NCBI GenBank assembly: GCA_030374765.1
Contig: JARGXX010000095.1
Location: 2,666,001-2,730,000, forward strand
Reading direction: 5' to 3'
Length of the DNA stretch: 64,000 bases
Source of the DNA: Agarophyton chilense
Lineage: Eukaryota > Rhodophyta > Florideophyceae > Gracilariales > Gracilariaceae
Shown here: positions 34,653 to 44,235 of the stretch, piece after piece
Position numbering within the stretch: position 1 is the first letter of the stretch
Layout of the letters: each line of letters opens with the position of its first letter
Position numbers and translations under genes: made by a program
The notes under the pieces: generated by a model
Told to the model about the DNA's origin: nothing
Databases searched by the model: none
The model's input: the letters and a program-made list of their open reading frames with translations, nothing else

Positions 34653-35987
34653 TCAGCCGCCGGAGCGGCGCGTAGGACGACGTTGCCGCACGTTTGAGTC
34701 GCGCTTGCGCACATCACAATCGCGCAATCCGTTGCGCGCGGCGAGTCTCACACGTCGTAGTTCGGCGCGCGCATCGGCCAGACGCGCATTCACGTCCAGC
34801 ACCTCCTGTTCGAGACGTTGGCACGTAGCGCGCCAGCCGTCCAGCGCCTCGCTCAGCGCGCCCACCTGCAGCTCGCTTTCTTCGCGTCGTCGTCGTTCCT
34901 CTGCCAGCGCGCTTTGCAGCTGACGCTCGCGCGCGTCGGCCGCATCGGCCGCGTCGGCTGCGGCGGCTGCGGCGGCTGCGGCGGCTGCGGCGGCTGTGTC
35001 GCGCGTTGGCGGCGCTTCCAACCCTAGAGTTTCCATGCCTCGCGCCACTACATCTGATAGTCTTTCTTGTACCCACTCGTCGAAGCTGAGCATCTGTCCC
35101 ACCAACTCGTCGCAGCGCTCGCATGTGACGGCTGCCAGCAGCACAAAGTTGGCCAGCTCCCAGTCGTCGATGCAGTCAAAGTCGGGCACTTGGATGCGTG
35201 CGTCGTCGGCGCATTCTTCCCGCCATGGGTATCGTGCGAGCACTTGTCGCACGAGCTGCATGTTTCTGGCGGCGGCGTTGCCGTGCTCATCCAGATTGCG
35301 CAGCACAAATGCATCCACGCACGCCTCGCGCGGCGTGAACAAGCTCTTGTCAATGATGAACATGGCATCCAGCAGCGCCACGCCGTTGGAAAGGTCCTTA
35401 TCGGTGATGCGAATCACAACGTCATGGCGCGCCCTCAAGTCATCCAGCCAAAACACAATGGCCTTGAGCTCGGCACACTCCTCCAGCCGATCCATAGCAT
35501 CCAGAATAGCGACGTTTAGATACGCCGGCACACCCTCCTCATCGCTATCGCTGCCATCGTGCGACACACTTGACATGCGCATGCTAAACACCGCGCTCTT
35601 TGCAATGGCGCGCGATGCCGCACGCAGCCCGCCTATGCGGCGCGTTGTCCTCGACCGATGCAGCTCGCGAACATCATCGCATTTGACTGCGTTCATGAAA
35701 TCCAAGCGCGTGGGACAGCGGATCTTAGACATGGTTCTTGCGCTGAGCGGGCCCTCGCTCTCGCGCACTGCGTCGGGCGGCGAATTGCTCGGCGTGGCGT
35801 GCGGCGTAGAGCGTGGCGTGGAGCGTGGCGTGGAGCGCGGCGTGGAGCGCGGCGTGGAGCGCGGCGCGGAACGCGCGCCATTGGTGGCGACAGCGACGGA
35901 AGCGACGGAAGCGACGGAAGCGACGGGGGTGGCGGGGACGACGCGTCGGGCGCGCGCGGAGCGCGGTCGGACAGAAGGAACGTGCAT
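34653..35987 (-). CDS. HOOK-domain-like coiled-coil protein
   Basis: 444 residues. The low-complexity N-terminus includes five Arg-Ser-Thr-Pro units (about 43-62). Residues about 173-325 resemble the N-terminal HOOK/calponin-homology-like domain that binds dynein light intermediate chain or microtubules in Hook and related adaptors. Visible signs are IVFWLDD near the start, LSNGVALLDAMFIID (the DLxDGxxL motif), and DDWELANFVLLAAVTCE followed by MLSFDEWVQERL (the LLQLxLGCAVxCE...MxLxExVQ motif). After a 13-residue alanine run (332-344) comes a coiled coil (about 352-415) and a basic tail. The frame is intronless; a second start at Met86 is possible. The match is by pattern only, so a distant homologue or a different CH-like fold is possible. 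The 422-codon plus-strand frame here is an antisense shadow. Confidence 0.55.
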   Translation of the reverse strand: MHVPSVRPRSARARRVVPATPVASVASVASVAVATNGARSAPRSTPRSTPRSTPRSTPRSTPHATPSNSPPDAVRESEGPLSARTMSKIRCPTRLDFMNAVKCDDVRELHRSRTTRRIGGLRAASRAIAKSAVFSMRMSSVSHDGSDSDEEGVPAYLNVAILDAMDRLEECAELKAIVFWLDDLRARHDVVIRITDKDLSNGVALLDAMFIIDKSLFTPREACVDAFVLRNLDEHGNAAARNMQLVRQVLARYPWREECADDARIQVPDFDCIDDWELANFVLLAAVTCERCDELVGQMLSFDEWVQERLSDVVARGMETLGLEAPPTRDTAAAAAAAAAAAAADAADAADARERQLQSALAEERRRREESELQVGALSEALDGWRATCQRLEQEVLDVNARLADARAELRRVRLAARNGLRDCDVRKRDSNVRQRRPTRRSGG

Positions 35988-36013
35988 GAGAAGAGCGAAA
36001 GGCAGTCAGTGGA

Positions 36014-36028
36014 GGGGGGGGGGGGGGG
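36014..36028. repeat. poly-G run
   Basis: About 15 consecutive G on the plus strand, just upstream of the HOOK-like gene's start codon (35987, minus strand). It is a likely site of sequencing or length uncertainty and a possible G-quadruplex seed. Confidence 0.9.
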
Positions 36029-36174
36029 TGTGGACGGCCGCCCGCACGCCCGCATCAAAGCATAGTGGTCATCGCCATGGCAGCGTCGGCACACCACTCA
36101 TGACGGTTAAACAGCATTCATGCATGCGAGCGCGACGCGGCGTTGATAATTGTGTGAGTGCAGCAGCGGCAGCA

Positions 36175-36209
36175 TGCGCACGCGCACGCGCACGCGCACG
36201 CGCACGCGC
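36175..36209. repeat. alternating GC/CA repeat (Z-DNA prone)
   Basis: Tandem cgcgca units form a perfect purine-pyrimidine alternation of about 35 bp, located about 190 bp upstream of the HOOK-like gene start. Confidence 0.85.
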
Positions 36210-37506
36210 TCTCTGCGTTTTCAAACTTTTTGAAAATGGCAAAGACGTGGCGGTCCGATTTTGAACTCGTGCCCCCTCCCCTCCCCCCCCGATCGGGGCC
36301 GTCACGCACTCCACTTGCACTCCTGCACTGAAAACAAAGAGCACAAATCACTCCCCTTTTCCATCTCAACACGCTCGCCAATGGCAGCAAGCTTCAATCA
36401 CTTGTTCGCCCGAGAACGCAAAACGCAAAACAAAGCAACGCCGAGTGATGACACTCCATACTTGCCCCTTTTTTCACGTGAGATCCACTCAATGGCGTCT
36501 CACCACACTCATCCCAACAACTGTTTGCACCCAGTTTTAAGCACCCAACAAACACCAGTCCGACTGCTCTCTTCTCCATCATCGCCCCGCTCAACAGCCG
36601 TCAGTCTTCAACGCCACCCAAACACTCACTTGCTCCCTTTCCCGAGCGCTCCCGCTCCTAGTATCACAGCCATCATCCACTTCATGCAAAACCACTGTTG
36701 TCGTCCAGTAGCATGTGAGATGCTGCTTGTCCTGCGAGCAGCGTCAGTCAGTTGTGATTCGCCTTCTATGCCTTTTGCCTGCCATACCTGCTGTCATGTC
36801 CAAATGAGACCACGGCAAATCATACAGCGCCACAAAACTCGTTTATGATTCAGACCTCACAGGCAGTACACAAGCTCCCACTTCTCTCTTTGTCCATTAT
36901 CACCATCCAGCAAGCATATACGAGTCACACTCTCATGATCACCGTGTAGTTATCATTCTTTCATCCTCATACAACACCAACTCTACTACCAATAACTTTT
37001 CCCTGCGATGAGCGCGTACCTTACGGCGTGTTTTAATATTTGTCATGAGCCAGCCGCAGTTCACTCGTACGAGAATGGTTTATAGGTCGGGATCCTCATC
37101 CAACGCAGCACCACTCCCGTCTCTTGGCGATGAAACGCGGGTTCCATTCTTCGAGGCTTCGAGAGCACTATACGTTACCAAGCGCCCCAGCGCCCATCGT
37201 AAAGTAAAAAGATGTTTTGCTACAGTAATCTTCACAGATCCAGCCTCTTTTCTAGATGATGCCAGTTGATCTTTTTTTGTTTCCGGTGACACGCTGGGCG
37301 CCACGTTTATTCGAAACGCAGCTGGCCCAAAAGCTGTGTTACACAGCTTTGATTTCCCCATCATGGCCATGCGTTTCTTTCACCACCGGATCGCGTCGTC
37401 TAGTAGACAGTCAAACAGCTCACAGTCACGCTGCTTCGCCGCAGCTGACCGGCACGCTCAAAGACTCCGCCCAAAAGCGACAGCCTTCCGCTAATGGCAC
37501 CCGAGA
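36210..37506. other. intergenic stretch with weak frames
   Basis: Frames at 36261-36848 (195 codons, no ATG at its 5' limit, no domain, Ser/Pro/His-rich) and 37045-37269 (74 codons) are unconvincing. The latter is in the same phase as the gene at 37507 and separated from it by two stops, so it could be an upstream exon. I could not define a reliable splice pair. Confidence 0.4.
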
Positions 37507-38253
37507 ATGAGGGGGCTTAATTTATCTCGTCTTGCCAAGGCATCTGAAGGAAGTTTCTTCAAGGACCAACAAGCGTCCCAGGCTGCCAAAATACGCAGTT
37601 CTTTGTCCAGACACGACATCAACAAACTGCGGAGCCAGAAAACAGACCCAAACCCCACTGTAGATAAACTGGCGTCAATCTCCGCCCAATCGGCCTACAA
37701 ACAGCTCGTGAAAAACTCTGCTCAACATGCTCCTCAACGAAAATCATCATCATCTCTATTGCAACGCGTGCAAACATCATCTGCAACATACCAGCTTCAA
37801 ATTTCACAGTCTCCAACAAACAGCCTTGACCCAACCATGATGCGTGCGCTTGGCAGTGGCAAGTTAAACATGCTGGCAGATATGAAAAGCAATGCTTCGT
37901 CTGTGTCGCGCCCATTGCCTGGAAGTGAAAAGTACGCAGAGGGTGCCGTTCTTGGAATGGCATCATTCAGTATTGCAACCGCCATGGTTGCCAGTGTTGG
38001 GTTGGTTGCTGGTTTGGTTATCTATTTTAATCCTTCTGTTATTGATAGTCTCAGATATCGAACTAGAAGATTTGCAAGTGCCATCGATGCTAGTGTTGGT
38101 CAGCGCATTCGAGATCGAGTGCAAATAATCAAAGACAATGGACCCATCGTGTCTGAAGAGAAGCGTGGGCGAGTTGGGAAGCTCATGTCGGGGGCGGTCG
38201 GCCTGCAACCAAATCAGCAGCCAATCCCAAAGCATGAAAGCTCCGACAACTAG
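37507..38253 (+). CDS. single-pass membrane protein of unknown function
   Basis: 248 residues from an ATG. The first about 140 residues are Ser/Gln/Lys-rich and probably disordered. A clear hydrophobic segment (about 150-173, GMASFSIATAMVASVGLVAG onwards, ending IYF) is followed by a basic, partly helical C-terminus (RYRTRRF...RIRDRVQI). There is no signal peptide at the start, although the Arg/Lys/Ser-rich N-terminus could be an organelle presequence. No family was recognised. It ends 137 bp from the convergent VPS26 gene. The GTA-free upstream region and upstream frame at 37045 leave the true N-terminus uncertain. Coding status is supported by length, composition and spacing only. Confidence 0.55.
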   Translation: MRGLNLSRLAKASEGSFFKDQQASQAAKIRSSLSRHDINKLRSQKTDPNPTVDKLASISAQSAYKQLVKNSAQHAPQRKSSSSLLQRVQTSSATYQLQISQSPTNSLDPTMMRALGSGKLNMLADMKSNASSVSRPLPGSEKYAEGAVLGMASFSIATAMVASVGLVAGLVIYFNPSVIDSLRYRTRRFASAIDASVGQRIRDRVQIIKDNGPIVSEEKRGRVGKLMSGAVGLQPNQQPIPKHESSDN

Positions 38254-38390
38254 AAGGATCACCACTTCCCTCTTTCAGAATCACTGCGCAATTCTACTAG
38301 TTTGCACCGCATGAATTTGTCATTATGGCGGACCTTCAATGACTCAATATCGTTTTTACATTTGTTAATCCTAAACGTTTATATTTACTA

Positions 38391-39347
38391 TCACACGGTT
38401 TGATAAGACTTTCGCCATATTGTAATCTCTGATTGCTTGAAATACCGACGATCAGTTTCATCAACGAGAACAAGATTAAGATAGTATTTCACGGAGAACT
38501 TGTTATTAATTGATCTATACGATGGTGTTAGGGCACGACACGCCCCCAAAAACATTCGTACAGGAATCACTTCTCCTCGCACAGGTGCTCCATCCATCAC
38601 TTCAAACTTCATCACAGTTTCCGTCTCGTTATAGACATTCGCCCCAGTTCCTGCACTTTCTCGCTTTCGAATTTCCATTTCCATGCGCTTAATGCTGATT
38701 CTAACGAGCATGAAGTATATTCTTCCAATCACCAAATCCGTTAGGTGGAACTTGCTGTTATGATATACAAATTCTATATGTAGCGAGTCTTCGATACCGA
38801 CTTCCATTCGAATCTCTTGATTGGATGTGGGATGATCAACCAGATGCTGCACAGCAATATCCACCTCTTTTGTTTCGTCCTTGCTATATTGCGAACGTAT
38901 GATGGAGACACGCAAAAAATAACGCAACTTCACATTGATACCCGAATACGTATCATAAGTCTTATCTACATTTGTGAATTCGAAGCGATATTCCTTAGTA
39001 CCTGAGAGTGTTCCAGGATCATCAAGCAAACGCTCCAGTGATGTAAACTCCTGAGAATTTTCTCGATCATACAACATTTCAATAGTTCCAATAAACTCGA
39101 TCTTTATACCTCGATGTTGCATTTGTTTTCCATCTTTAAGAGAAACGGTGACCTTTCCACTCACAGTCTCTGTTTCGGTGAACAAAGGGAGCAATACAGC
39201 GCTTTCCGTATTTCCCTTGGAATTCGATAGTGCGCTAGATGAGGTTGGGTTCTGATTGACATAGCGACGGTTAGCACCGCCATCCAAATCAATCTGAATA
39301 TCGCAAGGCGGTCCGAGTCCAATGAAACCTAGCACAGCAGCCTCCAT
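38391..39347 (-). CDS. VPS26: VPS26, retromer subunit
   Basis: VPS26 is the arrestin-fold subunit of the retromer cargo-recognition complex (with VPS35 and VPS29), which recycles receptors from endosomes to the Golgi. The 318-residue product aligns by memory along its whole length with VPS26. It begins with FIGLGPPCDIQIDLDGG and has SGKVTVSLKDGKQMQHRGIK, YSGINVKLRYFLRV, IRMEVGIEDSLHIEFVYH, GRIYFMLVRISIKRMEMEI and GAPVRGEVIPVRMFL. It ends with FSVKYYLNLVLVDETDRRYF. The size is normal and no intron is seen. A 25-residue Ser/Asn-rich insertion after DLDGG is longer than in animals. The gene is convergent with the membrane-protein gene at 37507. Confidence 0.95.
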   Translation of the reverse strand: MEAAVLGFIGLGPPCDIQIDLDGGANRRYVNQNPTSSSALSNSKGNTESAVLLPLFTETETVSGKVTVSLKDGKQMQHRGIKIEFIGTIEMLYDRENSQEFTSLERLLDDPGTLSGTKEYRFEFTNVDKTYDTYSGINVKLRYFLRVSIIRSQYSKDETKEVDIAVQHLVDHPTSNQEIRMEVGIEDSLHIEFVYHNSKFHLTDLVIGRIYFMLVRISIKRMEMEIRKRESAGTGANVYNETETVMKFEVMDGAPVRGEVIPVRMFLGACRALTPSYRSINNKFSVKYYLNLVLVDETDRRYFKQSEITIWRKSYQTV

Positions 39348-40970
39348 GAGTTACCCGCGTCTTGCGTGCCCCAAGCGTGGGATATGCTACTTCGGTTGTT
39401 TTCGAGATGGCTGCAAAGTGAATTTGAATTCCTGTGTCGCAATAGCGCTACTGCCGCTAGTGACAATAATTGAGTCAGCTACGACCAGAAATCCGCGCAA
39501 ATGAGTTTACGACAATAAACAACGAGGAGCCGGCCGATTCGAGCAGATCTACGTCGAAACGCCCTTCTTCACACGATATAAGAATGGAGTAGGAAACCCC
39601 TGTTTGAGCACAAAAACAAACCAAAACGGCACCCGTGAATTTCACTGAAGGCCCATGTACAATGAATCGCGTTTCAGCGCTCAAGTGTGCTACGCACAAA
39701 CGGGTATTAGATGGCCGAAGCGAGTGTTAGTTTGCTGTTCCTTCGCGATGGGAACAGTAAAAGCGTTACGTTGCGTGCAAACGAGTTCGAAGTCGTTAGG
39801 GAGCGTGTGAGTTGTGTATCAGTCACATGTTGAGGACGCGCCTCATCGCCGAATTTCTTTCCGCGAAAAAAGACAAAGCAATAAGCTTCAGTTTCACCTG
39901 ATAGGGGCGGCTTGGCAGTTGCGAAGTTGGATATGTTTGGGTTTTGCCGTGTTCAGTAGCGAGTTACACTGATGCCAACGCCGCTGGGATATCGGGACAG
40001 TTGTGAAGAAGATGGTAACCTGTCTTAAAGAACCTGACCAGGCCAATTCCTCGGGCCCATGGCGGCTATCCAGTGTATTTGTAGACATGTTCTATTGGAC
40101 AGTACTGTATATGCACCCGTCCCTGTCTGCTGTCTGTGTACCAATTCGCTTATAGGATCGATACAAATCCGAATTTTTCCCAAACACCCGAGACCAAGAC
40201 GAACTGGTCCTCGGATCTTGTGCACACAATGCCTTTAAACCAGTTTGCGAACACCCGTGTAGTCTAGTGAGCGCCTGCGGATGCTTATTCGACACTCTTT
40301 TAGATGGCCTTCAATGGCGTCTTGAAGACTAAGATCGCGTAAGTACAACACATTTTGAACAGTGTCAAGCTGTCAAGCAAAACCGCGCTCCAATAATCCC
40401 TGGCATCAGTAACAAGATCTTCCTCATGAACTTTCCCACTCAGTTTACCCTGATTACCTTTTACGGAAGAAACACAGGGCTGCACAAATGTTCTTCTTCT
40501 ATCATCAAGTACAGGGCTCAGTAACTACAGCCGCTCCCAAAGCTAAGAAAACGTCCCCAAGCAGCACAATCCGTGCATTCGGCACAAACAGAATTGCAGT
40601 CGCTTCCTCACGACTCTTCTTTAATGAGAAAGGCTCTCATCTCCTTCACGTCATGTAATGCAAGGCCATTGTAATTGTCCCAGCCATTCTTACCTCTCGC
40701 TTTGGCTAAACATAACCGACAAACCCTTTCAGAGGAACAAACGGCATGAGCATCCAACTAATGCTATAAAAAGACACCTAGTACAACATACACCAACTCA
40801 AGAAAACTGGGTTATTACGAGCCGTAACGACCGATAGCCTGTCAAAAGCATTAAAATCGAGCAGAACAACTCACACCAACGTCCCATCGCTCCTCATCAC
40901 CGACGGCTTTTGAACAAACACAAGAAACCATGCAAACCCTTACATCTTTTGCTTCAGTACTGCAACGTAC
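39348..40970. other. intergenic region between VPS26 and PP1
   Basis: About 1.6 kb with only frames under 75 codons and no recognised domain. It should contain the VPS26 promoter (near 39350-39550) and the PP1 3' end. I see no repeat or RNA gene in it. Confidence 0.5.
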
Positions 40971-42336
40971 TCATCGCTGTTGCTGGTTATACGCTCTGGG
41001 GTTCTGTTGCTTCTTCTCTGCCGGTTTGAGAATCTGAAAACTGCACATCAAAGTCTCGTCCACGCTCATCATAGCACCCGCATTGTCAAACTCCCCACAA
41101 TAGTTGGGCGCCGAGAAAATTGTTACCAATCTTCGGTCACCGAAGAATTCGTAGCCATCTTCTACCACCTGATGAGCACGACAAACAAGATCCAAGTCAA
41201 AGCGATTCAGAAACCTGGCCACAATATCAGCCCCAAAGGTAAACGATACTCCTCGATCATTTTCTCCCCATCCCTTGATATCTTTATCGGGATCCGACCA
41301 CAAGAGGTCGCATAACAGACCTTGGTCTGGTACATCCGTAGGACGCATTATTCTTCTGATTTGCTCCATTGAGGTGTGATCTGGTGAAAGACCGCCATGT
41401 GTGCAGAAGATTTTTTCGTCAACAATGGCAGCGACGGGCAGACAATTGAAGACATCGCAGAAAGTCTTCCAAAGTTTGACGTTGTAACGACGGCGGCATT
41501 CGTCATAAAACCCATAAATGCGGTTGATACTGGCGCATTCATGATTCCCTCGCAGAATGAAAAAGTTCTCAGGGTACCGTACTTTGAACGCAAGCAGTAG
41601 GCAAATGGTTTCTATTGACTGTCTCCCACGGTCCACGTAGTCGCCCAAGAACAGGTAATTGGCATCAGGAGGAAAACCGCCATATTCGAAAAGTCGGAGC
41701 AGGTCGTGGTACTGGCCATGGATATCACCGCATATCTTGATGGGGGCATCGAGCTCAAGTAGGGGCATTTGCTGAAGAAAGACTGATCTTGCTTGCAGAC
41801 ACAAAGTACGAATTTCCGATTCTTCTAAGTTGACTTGTCTTCCAGGGCGCTGACCCCTCACCTAACGATCGGCAACGAGCAAAGCAAGGGACAATTACAA
41901 TGTTGCTGGTTAGAATCGATTGTGAGAAATGAAAAGGGGAGAAGTCGCGTACCTCTAACAGTCTTTGTATGATAGAATCGAGATCGAGACTACCACGATC
42001 GTCAGTTGCATCTTTTGGGCTTTTGCCGCTAGATTCGACCCAAAAGAGAATAGAAAAGCATGCGAAAACCGCAGAGAGAAAAGAATGGTCAGAAACAATA
42101 CGTCCGAGAACTTCAAAACCGTGACAAGACGCAGCTAGCGCCAGGGAACATGCACCACGTCAAGCATAAGGAAAACGCAAGCCAGGAAGACTCCACCTCA
42201 AGAGGTTGACAAATCCTAACAAAGATCGATAGGTAGGCGGTAGAAAAGGAACGCGAAGCCAGGAATGGCAAAAGGACTATGGAAAGCATTGTGGGAACTG
42301 AACCTACCGCTTGTTGTTGACATCCATTACGTTCAT
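40971..42336 (-). CDS. serine/threonine protein phosphatase PP1 catalytic subunit, three exons
   Basis: PP1 dephosphorylates phospho-Ser/Thr with two metal ions. Exons are 42336-42308, 42028-41953 and 41861-40971, giving 331 residues. Intron 1 (279 bp) and intron 2 (91 bp) both obey GT-AG. The exon 2 end [11 protein letters not shown] joins exon 3 [10 protein letters not shown] exactly as in PP1. Metal and catalytic motifs are present: GDIHG (80-84), GDYVDRG (108-114), RGNHE (139-143), HGGLSPD and [11 protein letters not shown]. The C-terminus is short and Gln-rich. The N-terminus ([20 protein letters not shown]) is about 20 residues and lineage-specific; a second Met at codon 4 is an alternative start. 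The first exon rests on splice signals and frame only. Confidence 0.92.
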
Positions 42337-42339
42337 TGC

Positions 42340-44235
42340 TGAGAAAAAAGCAACGCACGGTACACAACCAAAACGAAAACCGCAGCTTCAAGTACGCAGG
42401 AAGAGAGAGAAAGCCGATGCTCCACAGGGGCAAACGAGACAAGGAAGGAATGACGAAGCAAGCGCACAACAACAGGCACGCGGAGGCTCGCACACGCTAC
42501 CAAGAGAAACAAGAGCAGCACAAAAAAATAGACACCAACCGGAACAAGCAAGAGCGCTCGCGACTAGTGTGTGAAAGGCAGGAAGCGACAAGCGAGAGAG
42601 AACGAGGCGAGATAGGAGAGGCGAGAGGCGGTGCGGGTTTCGACTTGGGCTGTTAAAGACGGGGACCGGGGTGGGGTCGGGGTAGGGAAGAGGGAGGGAG
42701 TCGGGAAGGGGGAGGAGGGGATGGGAAGAGGGAGGGGTTGGGAGGGTTTTGGAAGAAAGGACGTGGAAGAAAGAGACGGGGATGTCGGAAGGGAAGGGCA
42801 GTTGGTGGGATAGAACAGGGTGGTTGCACCAACGCGCTGCGTGAGATGGGCAACGCGAAATGGCACGTCGTGCCAAGCTGTGTAGTGCGATACTTTTGTG
42901 TACAACTTGCGGCGGCGCAACTCGCGAAGCACAACGGCACACTGTTTTTGTATTTTGAAGAAATACGGCGTCCCCTGCGCTATGCGCACTTTTGGTTGGC
43001 TGACCGCACGGACCGGTCGCTCTTCGATAGGGCGTACGGGGCACAAAAAGGCCTTAAGAGGGGCTTCGTGCGAAAGCGGGGCCTACGGTGCACAGCAAGG
43101 CGCGTTGTAAGTGCACGTCGAGAAATGGGCGCACGCACTTGCCACTTCGCACTCCTTCCACGCTCACTGCTCTCGCTACGGTCCTTCGTCACCGCTCTAT
43201 CTAAATCAAGTCGCTTACATCCGTTGCCTTGCCCCTCGCTTTGCCCCTTGCCTGGTGCACGCTTCTTCGTCGCCTTTGCAGCTTTGCAAGTCTCGTGTGT
43301 CCGTAAAGAGACGCCGCCACAGGTGGTGTGAACCACGATAGCCGCCGAATGCTCTGTTTTCGTCGAACTTGACTCTCATGCATCACGACTGCATCGCGAA
43401 CGACCACACTTGTGTCGTGCGCCGTACATTTTTGACTGTGCTGCACAGTTTTTATTATCACTCTCTGTTCATCAGCTTGCTTTTAGTTTTGTCCTGTCAG
43501 TCCCACACATGACTTCATTCACATGATTTCATTCACACGATCATGGACGTTCTCCTCAGCAGTATCGGTTTCTAAAGCGTCACCCCATGGTCAGTGCGTC
43601 ACTTTAAGAGCAATTAGTTAGTAGTCGAGCAAAAAAACTCCTGCACTCAAACTTCAATCCTGTCTGCCGGGCGCTCCCGTGCGTCAGTTCTAAACATGGA
43701 GGAAGCCTGCTTCTGAGGAAGCCATCTCTCTCCGGAGCAGACGCCAGCCTCTCACGGCGCAACAGACGGCCTCGTGAGTCGTTTTTCTTTCCCATTCAGT
43801 ATCCAGTGCTTTATAATATGCCCGCGACTACAAATTTATGTGACAACTCCTCAAAAGACTTGTATTTCACCACTGGTCGCCAGGTGCAAACGGGGCACTC
43901 GAAACGTTGTTGGACCTCATCGCGAGTGGCGCTTCCAGAATGAGAGGTAGGATTGCTAAAGGGTTAACCCTTATCCCTACCCTTCAATCCTGGTATCATT
44001 ACCCACTTGTACAAACTCGTCTCTCCCTCCATCGCCCTAGCTCGATCGCCAAACAACACGAGGGAGGAGCGCAACTTACCCTTCGTCAGTTACTACCCCT
44101 CGCAGATACCTGTTGACACCTGTCTCCGATAAAGAGACAGACCAATTAACTGCAAAGGTTACGTAACGTTTTCTTTCAATAATTAAAATAAAAAATACAT
44201 TTCACCGATTGCTCGTACTCCCGATCTCCCACCTC
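42340..44235. other. intergenic region with G-rich tract
   Basis: About 1.9 kb between the PP1 start and the methyltransferase start, which are divergent. Overlapping frames on both strands around 42388-43336 follow base composition and show no domain. The plus strand from 42655 to 42790 is a nearly pure purine, G-rich tract (many ggggg and gagggag runs). The shared 5' regions of both genes lie here. Confidence 0.5.
42655..42790. repeat. purine-rich, G-run tract
   Basis: About 135 bp with repeated G3-G5 runs separated by 1-6 bases on the plus strand. It is able in principle to form G-quadruplexes or a triplex, and is located about 320 bp upstream of the PP1 start codon. Confidence 0.75.

Noticed and set aside
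34996..36264. 422-codon plus-strand open frame
   Set aside because: It lies antisense to the HOOK-like gene, has Ser/Arg low-complexity sequence without a domain, and is explained by the high GC of the coding strand.
36261..36848. 195-codon plus-strand frame
   Set aside because: No ATG at its 5' limit, Ser/Pro/His-rich, no domain; insufficient evidence for a gene.
42388..43336. Several long overlapping frames on both strands (up to 218 codons)
   Set aside because: No domains, mutually overlapping in four frames, and driven by purine and GC composition.
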